Source of the DNA: Pedobacter caeni | GTDB lineage: Bacteria; Bacteroidota; Bacteroidia; Sphingobacteriales; Sphingobacteriaceae | Assembly: GCF_900129215.1 (NCBI RefSeq) | Contig: NZ_FQUQ01000002.1 | Coordinates: 1,178,001 to 1,242,000, forward strand | Reading direction: 5' to 3' | DNA: 64,000 bases | Shown here: piece after piece, positions 27,001-34,152 of the stretch | How positions within the stretch are numbered: the first letter of the stretch is position 1 | Layout of the letters: each line of letters begins with the position of its first letter | Translations under genes and position numbers: made by a program | The notes under the pieces: generated by a model | What the model was told of the DNA's origin: nothing | What the model saw: only the letters and a program-made list of their open reading frames with translations | Database searches by the model: none

Positions 27001-27390
27001 TGAGATCTCGGGGTCTATCGATAAAGGTGTTTTTCTATCTCTGATAATGATGGTGGCTGCTTCGATAGAATAATCAATAGGCTGGTCCCGGAAACAAAGA
27101 TCCAGGGCAGCAGCAAGTGCCATGTCTTTTACATGGATGGTTATTGCCCTGGTTTTTTTTAGTTTGCTGGTATTATAAATAATGTCGAAGCCGCTTTGTT
27201 CACTGATTTTTTCCAGAATTTTCTCGAGAGGGGCATTTTTCTCTATAATTGTCACGTTTTTTTGTGCCAGGGTGTCGGCACTTACCTGGAAAAAGAGCGC
27301 GAAAATTAGGAAGGTGGTTAACTTCATGGTCAGAACAATCTTATTCCTCATACAGGAATCCCCGTACGAATTAGAATCGTAAAATTTCAT
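24058..27390 (-). CDS. susC-like: SusC/RagA family TonB-linked outer-membrane protein with STN domain
   Basis: The product has about 1110 residues from the ATG at 27390. The frame is open to 27459, and another Met lies at 27351; the middle one fits the usual N-terminus before the MKLTTF signal helix. Domains in order: signal, STN domain (about 45-115), carboxypeptidase-regulatory-like (about 135-210: IKGKVIDESGIGLPGATIKIKG), plug (about 215-335: GFGQTQKKISVTSSIS, LAGRLPGLTTVQSSG, GANGVILVTTKRG), and barrel. The STN domain is the contact point for FecR, so it should signal to the neighbouring anti-sigma factor. It imports oligosaccharide with SusD. Confidence 0.95.
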   Translation of the reverse strand: MKFYDSNSYGDSCMRNKIVLTMKLTTFLIFALFFQVSADTLAQKNVTIIEKNAPLEKILEKISEQSGFDIIYNTSKLKKTRAITIHVKDMALAAALDLCFRDQPIDYSIEAATIIIRDRKTPLSIDPEISKAEDIKGKVIDESGIGLPGATIKIKGTNITTVTNSSGYFLLKNVEAGAILQISFISYVTQEILANPKSEMLIQLLAESGSLNEVVISGFGQTQKKISVTSSISTIQTKELKQSPVSNLSNALAGRLPGLTTVQSSGIPGSDGSAIYIRGISTYGGGRSPLIVIDGLPRGDANFGDIDVNEVASISILKDAASTSLYGIQGANGVILVTTKRGAIQKTSIQFNAQYGLQSPQRLPERFSSYQKAMLDNQGSKNDKTNLIWTDQEIELFRNQSDPYTYPDVNWYKTIFEPSTPQQQYNANMNGGNSNVRYFVSLGYLSQGTLFKGANDNIYGVKQKFDRYNFRSNIDIKATEMMNVRVDLGSRIEQRTGPGPDYSGVFSAVNLIQNYTTPVFNPDGSYAAGRVNASDTRNPLGAIKESGYFDNFGHNTNGTIEINHKLDILTQGLSAKALYTFENYGAINYKQTQSFDAYRYRKDPITGQETYIPFSQKSSLTKTNEVLGNRYYYYNLQVQYDRTFGKHGVSALALFNRNYTSVKSDLPKAYEGFVGHFAYNFDSRYFAEFNMGYNGSENFPKGNRYGFFPAVSAGWVISSEPWFKSKTMNYLKLRGSFGYVGNDNIIVNNVAQRWLFISDYTRIDGFDFGTTPQFNSGYNVNRTGNPNVTWERAQKSNIGLETGFFNNKLKLEVDVFRENRTNILTTPQTIPTYLGITGLAAINVGKVLNQGFEASLNFNTNVKKVNVFGYVNWTYNKNKVLARDEPELAYPYQALTGQPVGYQLGYISEGLFRNQDEINAAPKQSFAGSVIPGDIRYRDMNNDNVINENDRVAIQTNNFPNNVFGASLGFGWKGFDVSVLIQGSLSGKTNVPYLGPNRLSEVWTPETAGTATYPSVHYSLAGGQNNAQLSTFFIYSSNYIKLKNLELGYSLPKSVLHRLKISSFRIFANGLNLATWDKLPYKDYDPEQTANGAALYPTMKVYNLGLSMNF

Positions 27391-27493
27391 ACATTTGAAT
27401 GGTTTAGGTTTTGATGCCCTTTTGATCAGACACCCGTGTTTGGTTGATAGTTGTCGCAATAATTATCGTTGGGCAGTATAAACCAGACTCTTT

Positions 27494-27518
27494 CCGGGAG
27501 TGTTTGCAGCACTTCCGG
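27494..27518 (-). other. Hairpin in the FecR-SusC gap
   Basis: CCGGAAGTG and CACTCCCGG (minus-strand reading) pair at 8 of 9 positions around a 7-base loop, in the 158-base gap before SusC. It lacks a T run. It could be a transcript-processing or attenuation element in the SusC leader. Confidence 0.35.
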
Positions 27519-27548
27519 TCTTTTCCGTTTTTGCGCCCTGGTTAAAGG

Positions 27549-28694
27549 TTATGGCATAACGGTTATCCTCCTTCCTTCAACTTTAAAATGAACATCGCCT
27601 GTTAGGGTTAATATTCTGAGTGCATCTTTTAATGATTTTGATCTGGATACTTTGCCACCAAAATGAAGACCTTCCAGATCACCCTGATAGACAACCTCAA
27701 TGTCATACCATCTGGCGAGTTTGCGCATGACACTCTTGATGTCTTCTTCTTTAAATATAAAACGACCATCTTTCCAGTCTATCGCTGCTTTTGTATCTAC
27801 TTCCTGAACTTCAATTGCTTTTTCAGTGAGTACAGACTGCTGACCGGGTTTTAAATAAATGAGTCCGGTTTTCATGCCATCTGAAGCAAAGCTTCTTTCT
27901 ACACTTACACGGCCCTCCAGTAAAGTAGTTTTAATCGCCTGTTCGTCCTCATAAGCGTTGACATTAAAATGTGTGCCTAAAACCGCAATCTGTTGGCGGT
28001 TTGTTTTTACAACAAAGGGTTTACCTGCCTGATGAGTTACTTCAAAATAACCTTCTCCGGTGAGTTCCACTTTTCGTTCTTTTCCATTGAATACCGTTTG
28101 GTATTTTAAGGAGGATGCCGAGTTTAGCCAGACAATTGTTCCATCAGATAGATTTACCTGATATTGCCCCCCTCTTGGTGTTTCAATCTTGTTAAAGCTT
28201 GCTGGTTGTAGCGGCGCAGCCCCAGTTTCTTCTTTTAAAATGGTATACACAAGTTGGCCGTCTGTTGTTTTCGAGATTTTTATTCCGGATTGTAACAGGA
28301 GTTCCCCATTTTTAGTGTCGTCCAGGCTGATTTTTTTGCCATTGGCTAAGGTGAGGACGGCTTTGTTCCCACCTGGCAGAATTTGATTTGTGGTAACATT
28401 TTGTTCGTTCTGCGTGGAACGGTATTCCTTATAAAAATAAACAGCAACAGATAGAGTCAGGAAAACCATTGCGGCAGCAGCGATTCGTGGCCATAATCGG
28501 AATGGTGGTTTCGTATTTTCTGAGATGGAGGCCCACATCTTCTCCTGTCCTGACAAAAGCGCTTCATCGGTTAATTCTGTAACTTCATTTTGATTCAGTT
28601 GATGAAACCAGTTTCGTAACAATATCATTTCTTCTTCGGTACAGTCTCCTATACGGTATCTTTCCAGTAATTCCTCAGCGTTTCTTTTGGTCAT
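27549..28694 (-). CDS. FecR family anti-sigma factor
   Basis: The product has 381 residues: a cytoplasmic N-terminus (1-65) that would hold the sigma factor, a membrane helix (about 67-87), a FecR domain (about 165-270: TPRGGQYQVNLSDGTIVWLNSASSLKY, VELTGEGYFEVTH, VLGTHFNVNAY, TTLLEGRVSV) and a C-terminal DUF4974-type domain (WKDGRFIFKEEDIKSVMRKLARWYDIEV). It relays the signal from the STN domain of the SusC receptor. The cognate sigma gene is not next to it: a large enzyme gene lies between them. Confidence 0.95.
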   Translation of the reverse strand: MTKRNAEELLERYRIGDCTEEEMILLRNWFHQLNQNEVTELTDEALLSGQEKMWASISENTKPPFRLWPRIAAAAMVFLTLSVAVYFYKEYRSTQNEQNVTTNQILPGGNKAVLTLANGKKISLDDTKNGELLLQSGIKISKTTDGQLVYTILKEETGAAPLQPASFNKIETPRGGQYQVNLSDGTIVWLNSASSLKYQTVFNGKERKVELTGEGYFEVTHQAGKPFVVKTNRQQIAVLGTHFNVNAYEDEQAIKTTLLEGRVSVERSFASDGMKTGLIYLKPGQQSVLTEKAIEVQEVDTKAAIDWKDGRFIFKEEDIKSVMRKLARWYDIEVVYQGDLEGLHFGGKVSRSKSLKDALRILTLTGDVHFKVEGRRITVMP

Positions 28695-28709
28695 GTCAAG
28701 TGTATATTT

Positions 28710-28737
28710 TGATCCGGATTATAACCATGACGGATCA
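28710..28737. other. Inverted repeat upstream of FecR
   Basis: TGATCCG and CGGATCA form a perfect 7-base dyad with a 14-base gap, in the 82 bases between the large enzyme gene and FecR. It may be a weak hairpin that tunes FecR expression; there is no T run to make it a clear terminator. Confidence 0.3.
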
Positions 28738-28776
28738 TACAGCGTCAGGGGGTACAATGGTGAAAAATAAATTTTA

Positions 28777-31167
28777 TTATCTTTTGCTAAACCAGCTTAT
28801 TCCGGCAGGAATCGATGTTTCCTGCTTCCAGCCTGGTATACTGACCTTGCACTTTTTTTTCAGGTTGAAGTGGGCTTTAAAAAGACGGTCGTCTGCGGAA
28901 TTCAAAACCAAGTAGTTTCCTTTTTTTATGACACTGCAATTGTAGGTCAGCAATGTTCCGTCGTTTCTTTCCAGGACATAAGCTTTTCCAAGAGCAACTT
29001 CTTCCATACATTTGAAAATTTCATGAACATCATTGTCACTGGTGTTTGCCTGAAACCAGTCTGAAACCATATCAACATATTGCTCACCGATAATGATGGG
29101 CTTTGTTTTTCCTTCTTCTGCTTTAAACTGATTGTTATTGTATTTATCCTCACTTGTACCTGGGAAATTCTCACTTGATTGTACTGTATTTACGTAAGGG
29201 TCGATTACAAATGCCCATCTGAGTTTTCCTGACTTTGAATCAATGGTCTGTGCGCAGGATCCCACAGCATTCATGGTTTGAATAAGGTAATCTTCTTTAC
29301 CTGTTAAAAGGTAGAGATAATGTGTGGCATATGCTCTCCAGGCAGACCAGCCATGGGGAGAGCTCAACATGTTTTTACCGAGCATTACATCATATTGAGC
29401 CTCCCAAAACCTCAATGTTCCATTCCGAATTCTACTATCGGGAACGATGAGCTGGGTTAAACTTCTGTGAGAATTAATGAAATCCTCAGCCATTTTTGTA
29501 TATCGGTTTCTCTCTTCTATGTTGTCCTGTAAAAGGGCAAAAGCAGCAATTTGTAATGCTGTACAGGAAATCATTCCATCTTCAAAAGTACCTTCGCCTT
29601 CTGTTTCAATCGCAGACATACCCAGCATTAGCTGATCTACAGCCTTTTTGGCAGACAGATAATGCTTCTGATAATTGTTTTTCCAAAAGAGATCTGTTTT
29701 TCCCAGCTCCTTTTCTGCTTCTGCAAGTTCCAGTATGCTTTTCGCGATATAAATTACGCTGGTATAGTGGGTATGTCCATTGCGGTAAGCGCCATCTGCA
29801 CTCTGTGAAGGAATGATGACGTGGTCAGCAAGTCTGGCTGCCAGACTTAAATCGCTGATGTTTTTCAATGCCCTGTATTTATCTACAAGAATACCGATGG
29901 TAGTGCTGGTATTCTGAATCCGACTTGCATTGGTGATCTTTTTAGGTACCGCATTTACAGTATCGTACATCAGGCTCATGACCTTACTAAACTGTTCATT
30001 ACTTTGTTTTAATTTTTCGGCATTGGGGTAATAAATCTGGGCCAGATAAGCGGAGTAAAATCCATACCAGTTTTCACAGTTCCAACTTGCCTTTTGAGTG
30101 TAAATTAATGCGGCTTCCCTTGCTTTTTGAAGATACCATCCCCATGGTTCACTGACGGTAATCTTAGCCTCTGTGATTCGGTTTTGATGATTTGCTGTTA
30201 AAGTATACACTCCAGTTTCATTTGAGGGGATAACGGAGAAGAAAGCAATCCCTGATTTGATGGTTTTTGCCTTGATATTTTTTACTGTACCGGAGGGGGC
30301 GGTTAGTTTAAGTTGACTGGTGCCACTATTGTATACTTTTACCTCAAATGGCTTACCTTTTTCTAAAGTCGTTTGTCTGATCTCAAATGAAGGAGCCTTG
30401 TGGATTTTCGTTAACGTTTTGGCAACATCTTCCAAGGTAGAAATGTTCACCAGGTAAAAGGACCATTTTTTTGTTTGCCCGGGTTTTAAAGAACTGCTGT
30501 TTTGAGGATGACGCTGTGGGAGAGGTCCGGTATTGATTAGATCCAGGTTACTGCTGTAAATGCGGTGTCCCCAAAAGAAAACTTCCTTGCTCCCATATCC
30601 AAAGTTATAATTCAGACTCCATGATGCAATTGGATCCGGGGAGGCAAGCCCAAGTATATTCCCGTTGGGATTCATCATGTAACCCCAGAAATGTGTTTTC
30701 TCAGCCCTGAGTAATGTGGGGAAATATACATCATTCCATTGAGGATAGCTTTCCATGTAATTACTGATCCCCATTCTCAGTCCTAATTTTTCGGGACTGA
30801 ATTCCTTTCCTGAATTATTAGTTACTATCGCGTTGATTTGCAATTTATCTTCCAGTAAAACGTAGGAAAGATGGAAATGAATGTCTTTGTAATTACCTGT
30901 AAAGGTGTTTTCGGAGCTGCGCTTGATAGCAATGTTTTCTTCCTTGTTTTGTTCGGACAGATACCACCTGAAGCCTTTATATTCCTTTTCAGGCAGGGGG
31001 ATATTTTCCCATTTTTTATTTCTGTTGATTTTAAGGTCTTTAAGTGTGCCATCTTGTAGAAGATCCAGTTTCCAATAAGCATTTTGTAAGAGCGATTGAG
31101 CACTTAGACTGAGAGAGAAAGATAGGCTGAGTATAAATGTCAGATAAAAACGAGTAAGGTTATTCAT
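28777..31167 (-). CDS. Large exported protein, probable carbohydrate-active enzyme of unassigned family
   Basis: The product has 796 residues with a signal peptide (about 1-23). Residues 25-260 look like a beta-sandwich, residues about 265-355 like an Ig-type domain (FEVKVYNSGTSQLKLTAPSG, TGVYTLTANH), and residues about 360-680 like an (alpha/alpha)-barrel, with recurring Trp/Tyr-rich helices (WNCENWYGFYSAYLAQIYYP, GTFEDGMISCTALQIAAFALL, SPHGWSAWRAYATHYLYLLTG). This layout is typical of polysaccharide lyases and (alpha/alpha)6 glycosidases. I cannot name a family or catalytic residues. Its position inside the sigma / FecR / SusCD cluster supports a degradative role. Confidence 0.6.
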   Translation of the reverse strand: MNNLTRFYLTFILSLSFSLSLSAQSLLQNAYWKLDLLQDGTLKDLKINRNKKWENIPLPEKEYKGFRWYLSEQNKEENIAIKRSSENTFTGNYKDIHFHLSYVLLEDKLQINAIVTNNSGKEFSPEKLGLRMGISNYMESYPQWNDVYFPTLLRAEKTHFWGYMMNPNGNILGLASPDPIASWSLNYNFGYGSKEVFFWGHRIYSSNLDLINTGPLPQRHPQNSSSLKPGQTKKWSFYLVNISTLEDVAKTLTKIHKAPSFEIRQTTLEKGKPFEVKVYNSGTSQLKLTAPSGTVKNIKAKTIKSGIAFFSVIPSNETGVYTLTANHQNRITEAKITVSEPWGWYLQKAREAALIYTQKASWNCENWYGFYSAYLAQIYYPNAEKLKQSNEQFSKVMSLMYDTVNAVPKKITNASRIQNTSTTIGILVDKYRALKNISDLSLAARLADHVIIPSQSADGAYRNGHTHYTSVIYIAKSILELAEAEKELGKTDLFWKNNYQKHYLSAKKAVDQLMLGMSAIETEGEGTFEDGMISCTALQIAAFALLQDNIEERNRYTKMAEDFINSHRSLTQLIVPDSRIRNGTLRFWEAQYDVMLGKNMLSSPHGWSAWRAYATHYLYLLTGKEDYLIQTMNAVGSCAQTIDSKSGKLRWAFVIDPYVNTVQSSENFPGTSEDKYNNNQFKAEEGKTKPIIIGEQYVDMVSDWFQANTSDNDVHEIFKCMEEVALGKAYVLERNDGTLLTYNCSVIKKGNYLVLNSADDRLFKAHFNLKKKCKVSIPGWKQETSIPAGISWFSKR

Positions 31168-31262
31168 GATAAGATTAAGCTATTTTTGATGGAACCATTT
31201 TGTGTATCAGGTAATTTTAAACAAGACGGTCGGGAAAGGAAGAAGGGGTACAGCAGAAAAAA

Positions 31263-31841
31263 TTAATTGTTGATGTAGAACATCAGGTAGACAATGATTC
31301 CCAGCTTTACCCGAAGTATACGTAACGCTCTTTTAATTTGTGTGGTAATGGTGTGTTCAGAAAGACCGAGCTTGTCAGCAATTTCTTTATGGCTCATAAA
31401 TTCCTTCCTGCTCATTTCGAAGATTTCTTTCATCCTTGGAGGCAGGTTACTGATTTCCTTTTCTATTAAGATTGTCAGTTCTTTTTCCCTGATGAGGTGG
31501 TCTGTTGCAGATTCATTATGATTGAGGAAACTTTGTAAGGAATTGATGTAAACGGCAGATATTTTATGATGAGCAAAAAGGTCGAAAGACCTGTTTCTAA
31601 CGGCAGTATAAAGATATCCGGCAAGACTGGTACTGAGTTGAAAGCCTGACCGGTTATTCCATAGTTTGATAAATGTTTCCTGGACAACGTCTTGAGCCTC
31701 TTCTTTATCCTTTAATTTTTTGAAGGCGTAAATGTAGAGCAGGCTATTATAGCGATCGTAAATTTCTGTAAAAGCAGAGCGATCATCAGACTTCAGCAAG
31801 CCCGATAATTCGGCATCTGTCAGTTGACTGTAAATGGCCAT
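31263..31841 (-). CDS. ECF RNA polymerase sigma-70 factor
   Basis: The product has 192 residues from the ATG at 31841, preceded by a purine-rich AAAAGGGGAAAA. A frame is open to 31892 but has no support. Region 2 is DRSAFTEIYDRYNSLLYIYAFKKLKDKEEAQDVVQETFIKLW, and region 4 is PPRMKEIFEMSRKEFMSHKEIADKLGLSEHTITTQIKRAL. This is the FecI-like group that pairs with FecR and an STN-carrying SusC. It heads the minus-strand cluster and probably drives the SusC promoter when released by FecR. Confidence 0.95.
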   Translation of the reverse strand: MAIYSQLTDAELSGLLKSDDRSAFTEIYDRYNSLLYIYAFKKLKDKEEAQDVVQETFIKLWNNRSGFQLSTSLAGYLYTAVRNRSFDLFAHHKISAVYINSLQSFLNHNESATDHLIREKELTILIEKEISNLPPRMKEIFEMSRKEFMSHKEIADKLGLSEHTITTQIKRALRILRVKLGIIVYLMFYINN

Positions 31842-31897
31842 AATTAATTTTCCCCTTTTCGAATTTAGAACTAATATTCTTTTATGCAACAAGATTT

Positions 31898-31905
31898 CAA
31901 ATTTA
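31898..31905 (-). promoter_or_regulatory. Promoter -7 box for the sigma factor gene
   Basis: TAAATTTG on the minus strand fits TAnnTTTG and would give a leader of about 50 bases ahead of the sigma gene. Confidence 0.4.
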
Positions 31906-32011
31906 TTGTGTGCTACCCAGGCCGACTATAATACTGGAATTACTGTTTCAGATACCGGATAGGATATAAAATTTTCGCGGAATTATGTAAAATGTTGTTG
32001 GAGAACTGATT

Positions 32012-32019
32012 TAACTTTG
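32012..32019 (+). promoter_or_regulatory. Promoter -7 box for the copper operon
   Basis: TAACTTTG fits TAnnTTTG and ends 6 bases before the ATG at 32026, so the transcript may start at or next to the start codon. No good -33 TTG at ideal spacing is seen. Confidence 0.45.
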
Positions 32020-32025
32020 TATGTG

Positions 32026-32520
32026 ATGAACAGAAACTCCGGCATACAGCGAAAGGCAGCCTTCTTACTGATCGTATTTCTTCTGAATACGGTAGTAGGT
32101 TTTGCCTGTTCAGTAGGTATGAATATGGGAGTAGCTGAAGCTCATCATCATGATCAGAAAGTTGAAAATCATCATCATGATCACGGAGATGGTGAGAAAG
32201 AAGATCATTCTTCTTCAATAAATGAACATCATTCAAATCATGATCATTCTTCAAAACATCATCATTCTTCAGAAACAGAAAAAACAGCTGATGATTGTTG
32301 TACAGATCAGGTTCAAAAAATAGAACGGGCTGACAAACTGAGTCCTCCTGTTTTAGAATTCAATCATTATCAGCCATTTTTTACCCTCATTTATCCCAAT
32401 TTCTTTCATTTAGAAGCTTCGGTGTCTTCTTTGGAAATCTTGCGTCCCAAACATCTTGCCAGGGACTATCATCCCCCCATTCCTGACATCAGGATTGCCG
32501 TACAAAGTTTTCAGATTTGA
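32026..32520 (+). CDS. His-rich exported metal-binding protein (HYC_CC_PP-like)
   Basis: The product has 164 residues from the ATG at 32026; the frame continues to a TTG at 32017. A hydrophobic signal segment is followed by a His/Asp-rich region (about 38-90) with many HHH and HDH clusters, then a CC pair (DDCC) and a YHPP motif near the end. This layout matches the HYC_CC_PP proteins found in Bacteroidota metal operons. It heads an operon with DUF3347, haem-binding and multicopper oxidase genes, so it probably binds copper or a similar metal in the periplasm. Confidence 0.75.
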   Translation: MNRNSGIQRKAAFLLIVFLLNTVVGFACSVGMNMGVAEAHHHDQKVENHHHDHGDGEKEDHSSSINEHHSNHDHSSKHHHSSETEKTADDCCTDQVQKIERADKLSPPVLEFNHYQPFFTLIYPNFFHLEASVSSLEILRPKHLARDYHPPIPDIRIAVQSFQI

Positions 32521-32594
32521 GATGATGTTTTAACAGCGTTTTCAGGCGGGTAATTACTCGTCTTATTTGCTTTTTAACATTAAACTCTATTAAA

Positions 32595-33071
32595 ATGAAA
32601 CAGATATTTCTTATCGTTGCTTTTGTTGCAACCTTCTCTGTGCAAAATGGTTTTGCGCAGAACACTAATAACAATGGCTCCAAAGCGGGTCAGTTACTTG
32701 ATCTTTATTACGAGATCAAAGATGCCCTGGTAAAGGGTAATCCTGCTCTTGCAGCTACTAAAGCCGAAGAGTTTTCAAAATCGGCTGCCAATGTAAAAGA
32801 TCTTCCCGAGTCTGATCGCAAAGCATTGCTTAAAGATGCTGCTGCTCTGTCTGCCACAAAAGATCTGAAAGAACAAAGGACTTCTTTTGCAGGCTTTTCC
32901 GAGCATATGTTTGCGCTGGCACAGTCTGTAAAGCTTAGTGCTGATCCCATTTATAAGATCTACTGTCCGATGAAAAAGGTAAACTGGCTGAGCAAAGAGT
33001 CTGCCATCAAAAATCCTTATTACGGAAGCGCAATGCTGACCTGCGGAAAAGTAACTGAAACATTAAAATAA
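32595..33071 (+). CDS. DUF3347 domain protein (exported)
   Basis: The product has 158 residues with a signal peptide (1-22). The C-terminal motif YCPMKKVNWLSKESAIKNPYYGSAMLTCGKV, with its two Cys and a Met, is the mark of DUF3347, a four-helix domain also found next to or fused with CusB-type copper efflux proteins. It is the first of two such genes in a row and a likely periplasmic copper-binding partner of the oxidase downstream. Confidence 0.85.
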   Translation: MKQIFLIVAFVATFSVQNGFAQNTNNNGSKAGQLLDLYYEIKDALVKGNPALAATKAEEFSKSAANVKDLPESDRKALLKDAAALSATKDLKEQRTSFAGFSEHMFALAQSVKLSADPIYKIYCPMKKVNWLSKESAIKNPYYGSAMLTCGKVTETLK

Positions 33072-33105
33072 TCTGTAAAAATTAACTTATCTTAATCTTA
33101 TAAAA

Positions 33106-33675
33106 ATGAAACTATTCATCTTTAGTACACTGCTTTCTACCTTATTTCTTGCTGCATGCAGCAATAGCGGTTCTACGACTAATACAGCGTCAGCACAAAA
33201 TGATACCACTACTTCAACCGCTCCTGTAGCACAAACAAAAGCTGCTCCGGCAGATGGAATTATAAATGGCTATCTGCAATTAAAAAACGCATTAGTTGCA
33301 GATGATGATAAAGCCGCAGGCGAGGCGGGAAAAGTCATGACAAAAGCACTCAATGCATTTGATAAATCTGCTTTAAGCGCTGATCAGGCTAAAGTTTATA
33401 ATGATATAGAAGGAACTGTGAAAGAGCATGCAGCACATATCGGAGATAATGTGGGTAATATTCACCATCAGAGAGAACATTTTGAAAGCTTAAGTCAGGA
33501 TATCTATGACCTGGCAAAGGCAGTAGGAACCGGACAGAAGTTATATTTTGACCATTGCCCGATGTATAATAACAATAAGGGAGCGAACTGGATTAGTGAA
33601 GTAAAAGAGATCCGGAATCCATATTTAGGAAAATCAATGCCTGACTGTGGATCAGTAAAAGAAGAACTTAATTAG
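33106..33675 (+). CDS. DUF3347 domain lipoprotein
   Basis: The product has 189 residues with a lipobox at LAAC. After a Thr/Ala-rich linker (about 20-50), the DUF3347 domain ends with the motif HCPMYNNNKGANWISEVKEIRNPYLGKSMPDCG. It is a diverged paralogue of the gene 34 bases upstream but membrane-anchored and with a longer loop before GANW. It is followed after 9 bases by the haem-binding gene. Confidence 0.88.
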   Translation: MKLFIFSTLLSTLFLAACSNSGSTTNTASAQNDTTTSTAPVAQTKAAPADGIINGYLQLKNALVADDDKAAGEAGKVMTKALNAFDKSALSADQAKVYNDIEGTVKEHAAHIGDNVGNIHHQREHFESLSQDIYDLAKAVGTGQKLYFDHCPMYNNNKGANWISEVKEIRNPYLGKSMPDCGSVKEELN

Positions 33676-33684
33676 ACCATACTT

Positions 33685-34149
33685 ATGAAAAGGACAAAGG
33701 TGGTGCTATTGACCTTATTCGCTTTATTTCTAATTATTCAGTTGATCAGACCTGTCCGCAATAAGAGCGGGCAGGCTCCTGAAACTGATATGAGCAAAGT
33801 TTACAAAATGCCGGAAAGCGTGCAGGGCATTTTTAAAAAGGCCTGTTATGATTGTCACAGCAACAATACTGATTACCCCTGGTACACGAATATTCAACCT
33901 ATTGGATGGTGGATGGCGGAGCATATCAGTGACGGAAAAGAAGAATTGAATTTTAACGGGTTTGGGACTTATTCTATCAGGAAACAAAAAAGTAAATTAA
34001 AGTCTATCGAAGGTAGTGTAGAAGAAAACAGTATGCCTTTATCATCTTATACCCTCATACACAAAGATGCGATGCTGTCTTTAAGGGAAAAGGCATTGGT
34101 TCTGGATTGGCTGAAAAAAACAAGAGACAGCATTTCATTAAACAAATAG
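33685..34149 (+). CDS. Haem-binding domain protein (Haem_bd)
   Basis: The product has 154 residues. One N-terminal membrane helix (about 6-22) is followed by a single CYDCH haem-attachment motif (Cys54, Cys57, His58) in the context SNNTDYPWYTNIQPIGWWMAEHI, which defines the Haem_bd family. It should be a membrane-anchored periplasmic cytochrome c-like protein. It could pass electrons to or from the multicopper oxidase that starts 3 bases later. Confidence 0.9.
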   Translation: MKRTKVVLLTLFALFLIIQLIRPVRNKSGQAPETDMSKVYKMPESVQGIFKKACYDCHSNNTDYPWYTNIQPIGWWMAEHISDGKEELNFNGFGTYSIRKQKSKLKSIEGSVEENSMPLSSYTLIHKDAMLSLREKALVLDWLKKTRDSISLNK

Positions 34150-34152
34150 GAT

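Noticed and set aside
32140..32280. Repeated CAT/CAC-rich units resembling a short tandem repeat or CRISPR-like array
   Set aside because: They are codons of the His-rich part of a real gene and lack regular repeat-spacer spacing.
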